Assembly (NCBI RefSeq): GCF_001522865.1
Contig: NZ_LOWB01000040.1
Coordinates: 21,116 to 85,115, forward strand
From: Burkholderia sp. TSV86
GTDB taxonomy: Bacteria; Pseudomonadota; Gammaproteobacteria; Burkholderiales; Burkholderiaceae
Length of the DNA: 64,000 nt
Reading direction: 5' to 3'
This document shows, piece after piece, positions 43,165 to 52,388 of the stretch. A program made the translations under genes and the position numbers. Position 1 is the stretch's first letter; the number at the start of each line of letters is the position of its first letter. The notes beneath the pieces were generated by a model. That model ran no database searches and was not told the DNA's origin. It saw only the letters and a program-made list of their open reading frames with translations.

Positions 43165-44928
43165 CTAATCTTCGATCTGAGGGTTCGTCAGCGCCCCGGT
43201 CACCCGCTCCAGTGTACCGCTCAGCCAAAGCTCTTTCGTCAACGCGCGTCGTATCTTGCCGCTCGTGGTCTTCGGGATGGTGCCAGGCCGAATCAACGCG
43301 ATATCGTGTGCGAACAGCTCGTGCTGACGAACCAGCGCCTGCCGGATATCGCCGATCAGTTCGTCGAAGTCGAGATTGTTCCGCCAAGTCCGTTCGACTT
43401 CCTGAACGACAATCAATACCTCCTGCTGATCGAGCACGACCGAAAACGCCGCGTTGCAATGCGCGCGAAGCGCGGGATGACTGCGCTCGACAGTCAGTTC
43501 GATATCCTGAGGATAGTGATTCACCCCACGAATGATCACGAGATCCTTCAGCCGCCCCGTGATGTAAAGTTCACCGGCGCTGTCGATGCAACCGAGGTCC
43601 CCGGTTCGCAGCCACCTTCCGCGCGCTTCGCCATGAATACGCGCATCGAATGTGCGCACGTTCGCGTCAGGCCGATTCCAGTAGCCGCAGCTCACGTGCG
43701 GCCCTCTCACCCATATCTCGCCCGTGCGGCTCTGCTCAACGCGCGTGAGAGCAACCGGATCGACGATCGCAATCTCCTCTGCCCGCAGCGCGCGCCCGCA
43801 TCCGACCAGACGCTTCGTATCGTCAGCGCACGACGGCGGCAGAACGCGCCCATCGCTGAGTGCGGCCGCACTGACGGGCCGGGTGACGGCGCCGCCCCCC
43901 GGCATCCCGCCGCTAATCAGCAACGTCGCTTCGGCCATTCCGTAACACGGATACAGCGATTCGCGCCGGAATCCGAACGGCTCGAACGCTTTGGCAAAGT
44001 TATCGAGCGTATCCGCCCGAACGGGCTCCGCGCCGTTGAACGCGACTCGCCAGCATGACAAGTCGATGCCGTCGAGCGCTTCCTTCTTGATGCGCTCGAC
44101 GCAAAGATCGAACGCGAAGTTGGGTGCGCCCGCAATCTGGGCCCGATAGCGATCGATCGCGCGAATCCACGCCAGCGGCCGCTGCATGAATGCGACAGGC
44201 GCAAGCAACACGCATAGCGCGCCCGCATACAGTGCCTGCAACACATTGAGGATCAGCCCCATGTCGTGATACAGCGGCACCCAGCTTACGTAGGTCGAGT
44301 GTCGATCGTTGCGAAACGTCTCGAGAATCATTTGCAGGTTCGCCAGCAGATTGCCATGCGATACCTGCACGCCCTTTGGAGACGAAGTCGAGCCGGACGT
44401 GTATTGCAGGAAGGCCAGCGATTCGCGTGTGATCGGCTGCAAAAACGAAACGACGCACGTCTCGAGCGCCTGCGCCGCACGAATCTCGTCCAGCTCGACT
44501 GTCATGACCGCCGGAGGACTGGCCGCCGTATCCGTCAGTACTTGCGTGAGCGAAGCGGCCAGCTTTTCCGTACTGAGACACAGAGCCGGCGCGCAATCGA
44601 GCACGATGCTTCGGGTCGCGTCGCGCATGCGCGTCTGCTTGGGCGGCATGATCGGCACGGCAATCAATCCCGCCTTCAAGCACGCAAAAAAAGCGACGAT
44701 GAATTCGAGTCCAGGGGGAAATGCCAGCAGCGCCCTTTCGCCCAGCGCCGCCGCCCCCGCGAGCCGCACCGCCAATTTGCCGGCCAATGCATCGAGTTCC
44801 GCGAACGTCAGCGCCTGTTGTTCGCCCCCCGAATCGTCGACGAATACATACGCGCGGTCGGCCGGCTGATAGCGCGCCTTTTGAGTCAGCACATCGACCA
44901 GCGACGCATATCGTTGTTCGTCCGCCAT
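43165..44928 (-). CDS. Fatty acyl-AMP ligase of the second locus
   Basis: A 587-residue adenylating enzyme homologous to the first FAAL of the window. The motifs are LQYTSGSTSSPKGVQ (about 174-188), PNFAFDLCVERIKK, YGMAEATLLISGG, WLRTGDLG and a C-terminal TTSGKIRRALT with the catalytic lysine. The same PNFAFDLC segment marks the FAAL subgroup. It activates a free fatty acid as the acyl-AMP and should transfer it to the ACP encoded at 52.4 kb. It lies 6 bases after the desaturase stop, clearly in one operon. Its codon use is uniformly GC-rich, unlike the first FAAL. Confidence 0.92.
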   Translation of the reverse strand: MADEQRYASLVDVLTQKARYQPADRAYVFVDDSGGEQQALTFAELDALAGKLAVRLAGAAALGERALLAFPPGLEFIVAFFACLKAGLIAVPIMPPKQTRMRDATRSIVLDCAPALCLSTEKLAASLTQVLTDTAASPPAVMTVELDEIRAAQALETCVVSFLQPITRESLAFLQYTSGSTSSPKGVQVSHGNLLANLQMILETFRNDRHSTYVSWVPLYHDMGLILNVLQALYAGALCVLLAPVAFMQRPLAWIRAIDRYRAQIAGAPNFAFDLCVERIKKEALDGIDLSCWRVAFNGAEPVRADTLDNFAKAFEPFGFRRESLYPCYGMAEATLLISGGMPGGGAVTRPVSAAALSDGRVLPPSCADDTKRLVGCGRALRAEEIAIVDPVALTRVEQSRTGEIWVRGPHVSCGYWNRPDANVRTFDARIHGEARGRWLRTGDLGCIDSAGELYITGRLKDLVIIRGVNHYPQDIELTVERSHPALRAHCNAAFSVVLDQQEVLIVVQEVERTWRNNLDFDELIGDIRQALVRQHELFAHDIALIRPGTIPKTTSGKIRRALTKELWLSGTLERVTGALTNPQIED

Positions 44929-44934
44929 CGTGCG

Positions 44935-45990
44935 TCACCGGTCGAGAGCGTCAGCCAAGCGCGCATTCAAAACCGCCTTGCGTGCCGCGATCCGTTCGGG
45001 CTCGATACGCCGTACATCCCATGCCAGCCCGCAAGCCTCCAGCGCGAGCACCACCCAATAGCCGAAATCGACCTCGTACCACTTCAGCCCAAAGCTCGCC
45101 GATGCCGGGAACGCGTGATGATTGTTGTGCCAGCCTTCGCCCCAAGTCAGTATCGCGAGTAGCGGATTGTTGTGGCTGCGGTTGTCCTGCATCTTGAACG
45201 GCCGCGAACCGAACAAATGCAATAGCGAATTCAGCGCCGACACCGACTGCTCGACGACGAACATCCGGACTACGCCGCCCCACAGAAATCCGGTCAGCGC
45301 GCCAATCCAGCTGTGCGTCAGCCATCCGCCAAGCAACGCGGGCACGGCAAGACCTACCACAATCCATAAGTGATACATACGGTCGGCTTTGACGACGGGC
45401 TTGTCCGCGAGCAGATCGGGAACGTAATGAGCGACATTCGGGTATTCATGCCGAATCATCCAGCCGACATGCGCATGCCACCAGCCGCGCAAGCGTCCGG
45501 TAAACGTCGTGCCATGCATGTTTGGCGAATGCATGTCGCCTTCGTGATCGGCCAGTTCGTGGTGGCGGCGGTGCATCGCCGTCCACGAGATCATCGGCCC
45601 GCGCGCCGCCATGCAGCCGAGAATCGTGAAGATCACTCTGACGGGCGCGCTGGTCTTGAATGCCCGATGCGTAAACAAGCGGTGAAATCCGACCGTCAGC
45701 GCAAAACCCGTCAATGCCCACATCAGAAAAAACAGGCCGACATCGACCGCCGTGAGCGGCTGATAATAAAGCAGGCCGAGCGCGCACAAGGTCCCGACGA
45801 ACGGCAATACATCGAATAACAGGAAATGCCGCCGTTGCAGCCGATGCAGATAGGGACTGCTGATCGCCGTGCGGTCCCGTTTGCGACGCACCGGCGCCGG
45901 CTCGTCCAGCGCCTGCTCGCTTTTTCGATAAGAGGCGGCCGAGCCGGCAAGCTCGGCCGAAGAATGAAGGTCGCTGGCAGGCGTCGACAT
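44935..45990 (-). CDS. Membrane acyl desaturase A of the second locus
   Basis: A 351-residue stearoyl-CoA-desaturase-type enzyme. The histidine boxes are HRLFTH (about 103-108), HRRHH (about 140-144) and HNNHH (about 278-282), with four hydrophobic segments. It has a polar N-terminal extension of about 45 residues ending in PYLHRLQRRHF. It is the first gene of the leftward arm. It is strongly similar to the desaturase at 51.3 kb (shared HRLQRRHF, MHRRHHE, HEYPNVAHY and WGGVVRMFVV), pointing to a duplication within the locus. It probably desaturates the ACP-bound acyl chain made by the adjacent FAAL. Confidence 0.9.
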   Translation of the reverse strand: MSTPASDLHSSAELAGSAASYRKSEQALDEPAPVRRKRDRTAISSPYLHRLQRRHFLLFDVLPFVGTLCALGLLYYQPLTAVDVGLFFLMWALTGFALTVGFHRLFTHRAFKTSAPVRVIFTILGCMAARGPMISWTAMHRRHHELADHEGDMHSPNMHGTTFTGRLRGWWHAHVGWMIRHEYPNVAHYVPDLLADKPVVKADRMYHLWIVVGLAVPALLGGWLTHSWIGALTGFLWGGVVRMFVVEQSVSALNSLLHLFGSRPFKMQDNRSHNNPLLAILTWGEGWHNNHHAFPASASFGLKWYEVDFGYWVVLALEACGLAWDVRRIEPERIAARKAVLNARLADALDR

Positions 45991-46271
45991 GAACGGCTCC
46001 TTCTGAAATGGAAATCGAATCGAATAGCGCGATCGCGCGGTCCGACATTCGACCGCTCGGCCCTACCAAGGCTATCCAGCCGAGCGCCGTTCGACAATTG
46101 ATCTTTTCGGCGCCATCGTTGTGCGACATGCAAGCGTCTTTCGCGCACGCCTGCTGACTCGATCAACGTTGAAAAAAATTCAATCGTCCAATTTCAAAAT
46201 GCAATTGTTCATATCAAAACCAGCCTTTAACCTGAAGCTCCCGATATCTTTCCCCGTTCGATGAGTCTCCT
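45991..46271. promoter_or_regulatory. Divergent promoter region of the second locus
   Basis: 280 bases between the leftward desaturase-FAAL arm and the rightward GNAT-dioxygenase arm. The right half is AT-rich. It contains the perfect dyad TTGAA-AAAAA-TTCAA at 46169-46183, a T-N11-A site that fits LysR-type regulators; the locus encodes one at 50.3 kb. -35/-10 boxes were not assigned. Confidence 0.5.
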
Positions 46272-46784
46272 ATGCGCGACGAAATACAGCTTCGCGGACT
46301 CCGGCGAAATGACACCGCCAGCCTCGTTGAATTCATGTCGGGAAACAATTTTATCCGCGGCCTGACCGTGCTTCCTTATATCAGCGAGTACGACGTGCAA
46401 CGCCTCGTCGAGCCAAGCGACACCCGCCACTGGATCATCGCGGCGCTGAACGATCAAGCGATCGGCTACGTCTATCTTGAATGGGGCAAGGGGAGATGGC
46501 GCAATATCGCGACGCTGGCGATCGGCGTCGCGGATCAGCATGTGGGAAAAGGCGCCGGCCGCAAGCTGCTGGATGCCGCGCTGTGGCTCGGCTTTCGCTA
46601 TCTCGATTTGCACAGGATCGAGCTGGTCGTCTATGCCGACAACGAACCGGCCATCCATCTGTATGACAGCGCCGGATTCGTGCGGGAAGGCATGAAACGC
46701 AGGAACGCGTTTAGAGACGGGCATCATCCGGATGCGCTCGTCATGTCTATTCTGCAATCGGACTACGAAAACAGCAGGCGCTGA
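46272..46784 (+). CDS. GNAT-family N-acyltransferase
   Basis: A 170-residue GNAT acyltransferase. The acyl-CoA/pantetheine-binding segment is seen as IGVADQHVGKGAGRKLLDAAL (Q/R-x-x-G-x-G/A at VGKGAG, about residues 94-99), followed by LHRIELVVYADNEPAIHLYDSAGF, the typical beta5-alpha4 part with Asn and Tyr. These enzymes move an acyl group from CoA or a carrier protein to an amine. Substrates are unknown. As first gene of the rightward arm of a FAAL/ACP locus it might join the fatty acyl chain to an amino acid, or simply acetylate the product for self-protection. The ribosome-binding site is weak. Confidence 0.85.
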   Translation: MRDEIQLRGLRRNDTASLVEFMSGNNFIRGLTVLPYISEYDVQRLVEPSDTRHWIIAALNDQAIGYVYLEWGKGRWRNIATLAIGVADQHVGKGAGRKLLDAALWLGFRYLDLHRIELVVYADNEPAIHLYDSAGFVREGMKRRNAFRDGHHPDALVMSILQSDYENSRR

Positions 46785-46855
46785 CGCGTCCCGTTGCCCT
46801 GCGCTCGAATCATCAGGCGAAGGCACGCTCACTGCTATCGAAACGGAGGCGCAAC

Positions 46856-47890
46856 GTGATTCGGTTCGAAGAAACGTTCCTCAATGAAGGAATGCTCCCG
46901 ATGACGATACAAATCATGTCGGGACGCGATGCGGACATCGACAGCGTCGTTGCGTGGCTCGCCGAGCATCGTCCGCTGTTCGACGCGCATCTGTCGACAC
47001 ACGGCGCTGTGCTGCTGCGCGGATTCAGCGCGCTCGACGGCGCTGAGCCGTTCAGCCGCGCGCTCGGCGCGCTCGCTGCCCACCTGATGGACTACATCGG
47101 CGGAACAGCGCCCCGGCATACCGTGCTTGGCAATATCCTGACCGCCACGGACCTGCCACACGAATACACGCTCGCACTGCATCAGGAAATGGCCTATACG
47201 GCCAATCCCCCCGATCGCGTCGCGTTCTTTTGCGACATCCCGCCCACCGAAGGCGGAGAAACGACGATAGCCGACGCACGCGAGATCACGCGGCGGCTAT
47301 CGCCCGGCATCAGGGAACGGTTCGAGCGGCAAGGCCTGCGGGTAAGGCGCACGCTGCCGACGCCCGACATGCTGCATCTGCGCCCCGGCATTCCAAAGGC
47401 GTGGCCGGCTGTCTTCGGAACACATGATCCTTCGGAAGTCGAACGAATCGCTGGCGACAAGGGCTGGGACATCCATTGGTTGCCCAACGGCTGCCTGCAA
47501 CTCTGGCAGGAAATGCTGCCCGCGTTCAAAACCCACCCGTCGACGGGCGAACGCGTGTGGTTCAATCAGGCGCACTACCATACGCCGGACTGCACGCTGA
47601 AGTGGGCGCAGCGCGACGGCCGCACCGAACATTGCGAACTGATACGAACGGCGATGACCGACCATCCGGAGATGCTCGACAACGTATTTCATCGCGACGG
47701 TTCGGCCGTCGCCCGCGACGATTCCGAGCACATCTGGGAAACGCTGATGGCAATGGAAGTACCGCTGAAATGGCAGGCATCCGACCTGCTGATGCTCGAC
47801 AACGTTCTAGCGATGCACGGCCGGCTCGCTTATCGGGGTCAGCGCCGAATCCTGGCCGCACTGATCCGCAACACCGTCGTCACGCATTGA
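46856..47890 (+). CDS. TauD/SyrP-like Fe(II)/2-oxoglutarate dioxygenase
   Basis: A 344-residue TauD/TfdA-superfamily enzyme. The iron ligands are His109-x-Glu111 (in LHQEMAY) and the distal His321 (AMHGRLAYRG), with Arg330 or Arg331 (GQRR) to hold 2-oxoglutarate. The H-x-E rather than H-x-D motif is typical of the SyrP-like group that hydroxylates amino acids, often bound to carriers. It starts at GTG with GGAGG 6 bases upstream. It lies 71 bases after the GNAT gene and precedes a hydroxyacid dehydrogenase. It is predicted to hydroxylate an amino-acid or acyl intermediate of the pathway. Confidence 0.9.
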   Translation: MIRFEETFLNEGMLPMTIQIMSGRDADIDSVVAWLAEHRPLFDAHLSTHGAVLLRGFSALDGAEPFSRALGALAAHLMDYIGGTAPRHTVLGNILTATDLPHEYTLALHQEMAYTANPPDRVAFFCDIPPTEGGETTIADAREITRRLSPGIRERFERQGLRVRRTLPTPDMLHLRPGIPKAWPAVFGTHDPSEVERIAGDKGWDIHWLPNGCLQLWQEMLPAFKTHPSTGERVWFNQAHYHTPDCTLKWAQRDGRTEHCELIRTAMTDHPEMLDNVFHRDGSAVARDDSEHIWETLMAMEVPLKWQASDLLMLDNVLAMHGRLAYRGQRRILAALIRNTVVTH

Positions 47891-47946
47891 ACCGCGCCCC
47901 TGCTTTCCGGCAGTGCCATGCGGTTCCGCCACGCTAGGAGGGCGAC

Positions 47947-48906
47947 ATGGGCAACGTATTGGTCATCGATGGTCCGCAATCCACCTATCTCGAAGGGCTG
48001 GATATCGAGCGCGACGTATTCGGCAGCGAACATACGGTCGAACTCTGCCGCGTGCGCGATGAGGCTGAAATAGACGGCCGCCTCGAGGAGGCAGACGTCG
48101 TCATCTCATGGCATCCGGTGCCGCTAGGCGCCAGCAGCTTCAGCCGTATGAGGCGTTGCCGCGGCGTCGTGCGCGCGGCAGTCGGCTACGACAATATCGA
48201 CGTATCGTTCGCGCGCAGCGTCGATATACCGGTTGCCAACGTTCCCGATTACGGCACCGAGGAAGTCGCCGATCACGCGATGGCAATGCTGCTCTACATC
48301 GTACGCAATCTCGGCACGACGAATACGACCGCCCGCGCTGCGTGGGACTGGCGTGACATCGGCCCCGTGCCGCGCCTGCGCGGGCTGCATCTGGGCCTGG
48401 TCGGATTCGGCCGGATCGGAACCGCGATGTCGATGCGCGCACGCGCATTCGGCATGATCTGCACCTTCTATGATCCGTGGCTCACGCCCGGCGTCGAAAA
48501 ATCGCTCGGCGTCGAACGCGTCGACGATCTCGATACGCTGTTTTCCGGCTCCCGGATCATCTCCGTGCATACGCCAAGCAGCCCGGCGACACGCCGCCTG
48601 ATCGGCGCGAAACAACTATCGCTAATGCCACGCGACGGCATTCTAATCAATACGTCGCGCGGAGACGTCATTCGCCAGGAAGAGTTGATCGAGCATCTGC
48701 AGACCCATGCCGAATTCCGTGCCGCGCTCGACGTGCTATCCGGCGAGCCTGCCGTTCCCGCCGCGATACGCGACAGCGCGCAGGTGCTATTGAGTGCGCA
48801 TTCGGCGTTTTATTCCGATGCATCGTTGATGGAAATGCGGCGAAAGTCCGCCCTGACCGCGAAGTGCTTTTTCCGTGGCGAAGAAGTCCGGACCATTGTG
48901 AATTGA
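47947..48906 (+). CDS. D-isomer-specific 2-hydroxyacid dehydrogenase
   Basis: A 319-residue NAD-dependent dehydrogenase of the SerA/D-lactate/phosphoglycerate family, which interconverts 2-hydroxy and 2-keto acids. The NAD-binding motif LGLVGFGRIGTAM is at about residues 149-161; the catalytic triad is the Arg of NTSRGDVI (about 233-240), the Glu of SGEPAVP and the His of SAHSAFYS near 280. An AGGAGGG site lies before the ATG. It sits between a dioxygenase and an aminotransferase, so a hydroxyacid-to-ketoacid-to-amino-acid sequence is suggested. Confidence 0.92.
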   Translation: MGNVLVIDGPQSTYLEGLDIERDVFGSEHTVELCRVRDEAEIDGRLEEADVVISWHPVPLGASSFSRMRRCRGVVRAAVGYDNIDVSFARSVDIPVANVPDYGTEEVADHAMAMLLYIVRNLGTTNTTARAAWDWRDIGPVPRLRGLHLGLVGFGRIGTAMSMRARAFGMICTFYDPWLTPGVEKSLGVERVDDLDTLFSGSRIISVHTPSSPATRRLIGAKQLSLMPRDGILINTSRGDVIRQEELIEHLQTHAEFRAALDVLSGEPAVPAAIRDSAQVLLSAHSAFYSDASLMEMRRKSALTAKCFFRGEEVRTIVN

Positions 48907-48951
48907 AATAAGCCGAGCAGCCCTCACGCAGGTTCTTTCACGAGACAGATC

Positions 48952-50079
48952 ATGCTGCCACCGCTCAATCGAATCGTCGCGAGCCTCGACAACCGCTCCC
49001 CCTTTTTGGGCGCAAAGGCGCTCGAGCGTCTGCGAGGCCGCCCGTACCGCGCCCGGCTTGGTGCGAACGAATCGCTGTTCGGCGTCTGCGATGCCGTCAA
49101 GCAGGCGTGGGAGAAAAGTCTCGCAGAATCCAGCTACTACAACGACCCCACACACTACGATCTGCGAACCACCATCGCCGAAAGCTGGCAAATCGGCATC
49201 GATCGTATTTCGGTAGCCGAAGGAATCGACAGCCTGCTCGAACTGCTATTCAGAGCCTACATCGAACCCGGTGACTGCGTCGTCACCTCACTCGGCGCAT
49301 ATCCCACCTTCGATTACCACGCCGCCGGCTTCGGTGCCCGACTGATCCAGCAACCGTATCTTCCTAATTACGTCAACGATCTCGACGGCATCCAAGCACT
49401 CGCCTGGCGTCACCGTCCCAAGCTGATTTATCTCGCCAATCCGGACAATCCGACTGGCTCCTTTTTCGACGCGAACGCTCTGCTGAGCTGGATTGATCAC
49501 ATGCCAGGCGATTGTCTGGTCGTTCTCGATGAAGCCTATGCCGAATTCGCTCCTATTGAAACGTTGCTGCCGCGCGCACTCGAGCGCCCCAATCTGGTTC
49601 GCCTGCGCACGTTTTCCAAAGCTTACGGGCTCGCGGGCGCAAGAGTCGGCTATTTGATCGGCCGCCCCGAGCTGGTACAAGCGCTCGATTCGATTCGGTT
49701 GCACTTCGGCGTCGCCAAAGCATCGCAAGAAGCCGCGCTCGCTGCATATCGAGATACGGTGTTCGTCGACCATGTCGTATCCGAAACGATTCAAGCCAAT
49801 CGACATTATTATGAGATAGCCGCTCAAATCGGCGTTCCCACGCTATCTTCAACGGCTAATTTCGTCGCCTTCGATTTCGGTACGCCGGAAAATGCGCTTT
49901 ACTTCGCGAACTGGCTCGAAAATCACGACATCTTTGTCAGACGGCCGCCCGTTGGCCATTTGAATCAGCTGATTCGCGTGACGGCCGCGCCGCTGGAGAC
50001 ACGCCGCTATTTTCAGGACGTGATCCTGGACGGCATGCGAAACCGCCCCGCTGCTTGCGCACTCAGGGAAAGCTCCTGA
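48952..50079 (+). CDS. HisC-like (class I/II) PLP aminotransferase
   Basis: A 375-residue fold-type I aminotransferase resembling histidinol-phosphate aminotransferase. PLP-binding residues visible are Asn166 (NPDNPTG), Asp193 (LDEAYAEF) and the Schiff-base Lys223 (FSKAYGLAGAR). The N-terminal LGANESLFG is the substrate-loop motif of HisC-like enzymes. It converts a 2-keto acid or aldehyde to an amine using an amino donor. The location among a hydroxyacid dehydrogenase and dioxygenase, and not in a his operon, argues for a pathway-specific role. It lies 45 bases after the dehydrogenase. Confidence 0.92.
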   Translation: MLPPLNRIVASLDNRSPFLGAKALERLRGRPYRARLGANESLFGVCDAVKQAWEKSLAESSYYNDPTHYDLRTTIAESWQIGIDRISVAEGIDSLLELLFRAYIEPGDCVVTSLGAYPTFDYHAAGFGARLIQQPYLPNYVNDLDGIQALAWRHRPKLIYLANPDNPTGSFFDANALLSWIDHMPGDCLVVLDEAYAEFAPIETLLPRALERPNLVRLRTFSKAYGLAGARVGYLIGRPELVQALDSIRLHFGVAKASQEAALAAYRDTVFVDHVVSETIQANRHYYEIAAQIGVPTLSSTANFVAFDFGTPENALYFANWLENHDIFVRRPPVGHLNQLIRVTAAPLETRRYFQDVILDGMRNRPAACALRESS

Positions 50080-50286
50080 AAAATTCGCCCGGTTCAGCCA
50101 AGGTTTAATATGGCCAATTAATGCTGCCAAAATTCATTTTTCTTTTTTTTGATGCCGTAACTTGCTACGCTGTAATAGCCAACCCCGATCTCAGTCGCGA
50201 GGAGCAATCCTTAAGGTTTGCTGACGAATTTCGGGAAATTGCCATAACTGGCATGCATTCAAGAAATAGATTTCGAGAATCCGGCC

Positions 50287-51255
50287 ATGGCCCGCCTTCC
50301 CCCTTTCAAATCGATCGAAGCGTTTGTCGTGGCTGCCCAGTCGCTCAGTTTCACGACGACGGCCTCCGTCCTGCACATCACCGTACCCGCTGTCAGCAGG
50401 CGAATCCAGGCACTCGAAGTTGAACTCGGCATTTCACTATTTCAGCGCGAACACCGCTCGCTCGAATTGACCGAGGCCGGACGCGAATATGCGCAGCGCC
50501 TGACCCCTGCGATCGAGGCAATACGCGTTGCTTGCGAAGGCGTGCGCGTCGCCCCTCGCAAGAGCAGCCTCAGGATCAGCGTGCGCCCGGCATTTGCGAT
50601 TTCGTGGCTATTTCCGAGGCTGCATCGGTTTGCTGAGCGCCACGGCAACATTGGCTTGGAATTCGAAACGTCTACGCAAGAACTCGATGCTGTCAGCGAC
50701 AATTTCGACATTGCAATCCGGCTCGGCGACGGTCAATGGAGTTCGCTCGAAGCCACGCCGCTGATGAATGTCGCGATGTTCCCGGTATCCAGCATGCAAT
50801 ATGCATACAAGCATCTGCATGCGCGAAGCCCGGTCGACATTTTGTCCGGGAAATTGCTCTGCTGCCGGCATTTGGACGGCATTTGGTCCAGTTGGGCGGA
50901 AGCGTTCGGCATTGTCGAACACGATGACGATGCCCGCGAGTCGACGCTATTCCTGCACGATCTCTCGCTCGTCTACGAGGCCGCTACGAACGGGCTCGGC
51001 ATCGCGCCCGGCTTCGATGTCCTGATCGATCCATATATCAGAAACGGAAAGCTGATCCGCTTGACGGAACGGCCTTTCATTCCCGATTGCAAATTCTACG
51101 CACTGGTTCGCCCAAAGGATCGCGATCGAATACAAGTCCAGACCTTTATCCACTGGCTGCTCGATGAAGCGCGTGCGCTCAATCGCGACTCCATTGCATT
51201 CGAATTAACCGATCTCTCACAAAACTCAATTGTTGCGAGCCCAAGCGCGCGCTAA
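50287..51255 (+). CDS. LysR-type regulator of the second locus (GcvA-like)
   Basis: A 322-residue LysR regulator of the GcvA/AmpR branch. The N-terminal helix-turn-helix (about 8-65) reads SLSFTTTASVLHITVPAVSRRIQALE, followed by an inducer-binding domain (about 95-300). It lies inside the locus with a 207-base gap on its left, which contains AT-rich sequence and probably its promoter, and 90 bases before the second desaturase. It is the obvious pathway regulator; the dyad in the divergent promoter at 46.2 kb is a candidate target. The last 25 residues look like a non-conserved tail. Confidence 0.9.
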   Translation: MARLPPFKSIEAFVVAAQSLSFTTTASVLHITVPAVSRRIQALEVELGISLFQREHRSLELTEAGREYAQRLTPAIEAIRVACEGVRVAPRKSSLRISVRPAFAISWLFPRLHRFAERHGNIGLEFETSTQELDAVSDNFDIAIRLGDGQWSSLEATPLMNVAMFPVSSMQYAYKHLHARSPVDILSGKLLCCRHLDGIWSSWAEAFGIVEHDDDARESTLFLHDLSLVYEAATNGLGIAPGFDVLIDPYIRNGKLIRLTERPFIPDCKFYALVRPKDRDRIQVQTFIHWLLDEARALNRDSIAFELTDLSQNSIVASPSAR

Positions 51256-51345
51256 TCTGCTCGAACCGAGATGTGTCGCCTCATTCGATAAATTTCGGCA
51301 TCCAAAATTTTTTGTCGAGAATTTCATGGTCGATTGGAGCACGTC

Positions 51346-52326
51346 ATGTCATTAGTCATCGATGAGACTTTCAAGGAATCACACGCTGTTCCCGGACGCC
51401 GGCTGGCCATCGACGCGCCCTTTCTCCACCGCTTGCAACGCCGGCATTTCATCTTGTTCGACGTTCTTCCGCTATTCGGCACGATAGCGGCCATTGTGCT
51501 CGCTTTTTATCGGCCGGTTACCTGGGTCGATATCGCGCTGTTCATGGTCATGTGGCTTTTGACCGGACTCGGCATTTCCGCGGGCTATCACCGGCTCTTC
51601 ACGCACCGTTCGTACAAAACCGTGACCGCAGTGCGCGTCGCCTTGGCGATCTTCGGTTGCATGGCAGGGCAAGGCGCCGTGATTTCGTGGGTAGCGATGC
51701 ACCGCCGGCATCACGAGCGCGCCGATCGAGACGGCGACATGCATTCGCCGAATCTGCACGGCACATCGGTCATGCAGCGCATTCGCGGATTCATTCATGC
51801 GCACTATACATGGATGATCAAGCACGAATATCCGAATGTCGCGCATTACACGCCCGATTTGCTGCGCGACCGCGCGATCGTCAAGACCGGCCGGCTCTAC
51901 AGCTGGTGGATCCTGCTGGGTCTAGCGATTCCGGCCGCCATCGGCGGCCTCGTCACGCAAAGCTGGTATGGCGCGCTCACCGGCCTGCTGTGGGGTGGCG
52001 TAGTGCGCATGTTCGTCGTCGGCCACTCGATGTGGGCGCTCAATTCGGTGCTTCACACCATAGGCGCGCGCCCCTACCGGTTACGCGAAAATCCGAACGA
52101 CAACAGCCGCAACAATTGGGTATTGGGTCTGCTCGCCTGGGGAGAAGGCTGGCACAACAATCACCATGCGTTCCCGTTCTCCGCATCGTTCGGCCTTGCA
52201 TGGTATCGCGCCGATATTGCGTACTGGTTCATCGCAATGCTCAAGGCGCTCGGCCTTGCATGGGACGTCAAACTGCCGACCCCGGAAAGCATGGCAAAGC
52301 GAACCGCCGAAGCGATTCAAACCTGA
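51346..52326 (+). CDS. Membrane acyl desaturase B of the second locus
   Basis: A 326-residue stearoyl-CoA-desaturase-type enzyme and close paralogue of desaturase A. The histidine boxes are HRLFTH (about 82-87), HRRHH (about 119-123) and HNNHH (about 267-271). The start is the ATG after TTGGAG; a TTG four codons upstream is part of the ribosome-binding site. It lacks the long polar N-terminal extension of desaturase A. It is 62 bases before the ACP gene. Two related desaturases in one locus suggest two unsaturations, or one double bond converted to a triple bond, on the carrier-bound chain. Confidence 0.9.
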   Translation: MSLVIDETFKESHAVPGRRLAIDAPFLHRLQRRHFILFDVLPLFGTIAAIVLAFYRPVTWVDIALFMVMWLLTGLGISAGYHRLFTHRSYKTVTAVRVALAIFGCMAGQGAVISWVAMHRRHHERADRDGDMHSPNLHGTSVMQRIRGFIHAHYTWMIKHEYPNVAHYTPDLLRDRAIVKTGRLYSWWILLGLAIPAAIGGLVTQSWYGALTGLLWGGVVRMFVVGHSMWALNSVLHTIGARPYRLRENPNDNSRNNWVLGLLAWGEGWHNNHHAFPFSASFGLAWYRADIAYWFIAMLKALGLAWDVKLPTPESMAKRTAEAIQT

Positions 52327-52388
52327 TTTGCGCCGCTTCATCCGAAAGTCGCATCCTCACCCGTCCTATCGACACGGAGGCTTCAACC

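Noticed and set aside
41786..43459. N-terminal extension of the MFS protein by 127 residues
   Set aside because: The extension lies over the end of the FAAL gene and has shadow composition; membrane topology starts after MPCIAARERAHWRI.
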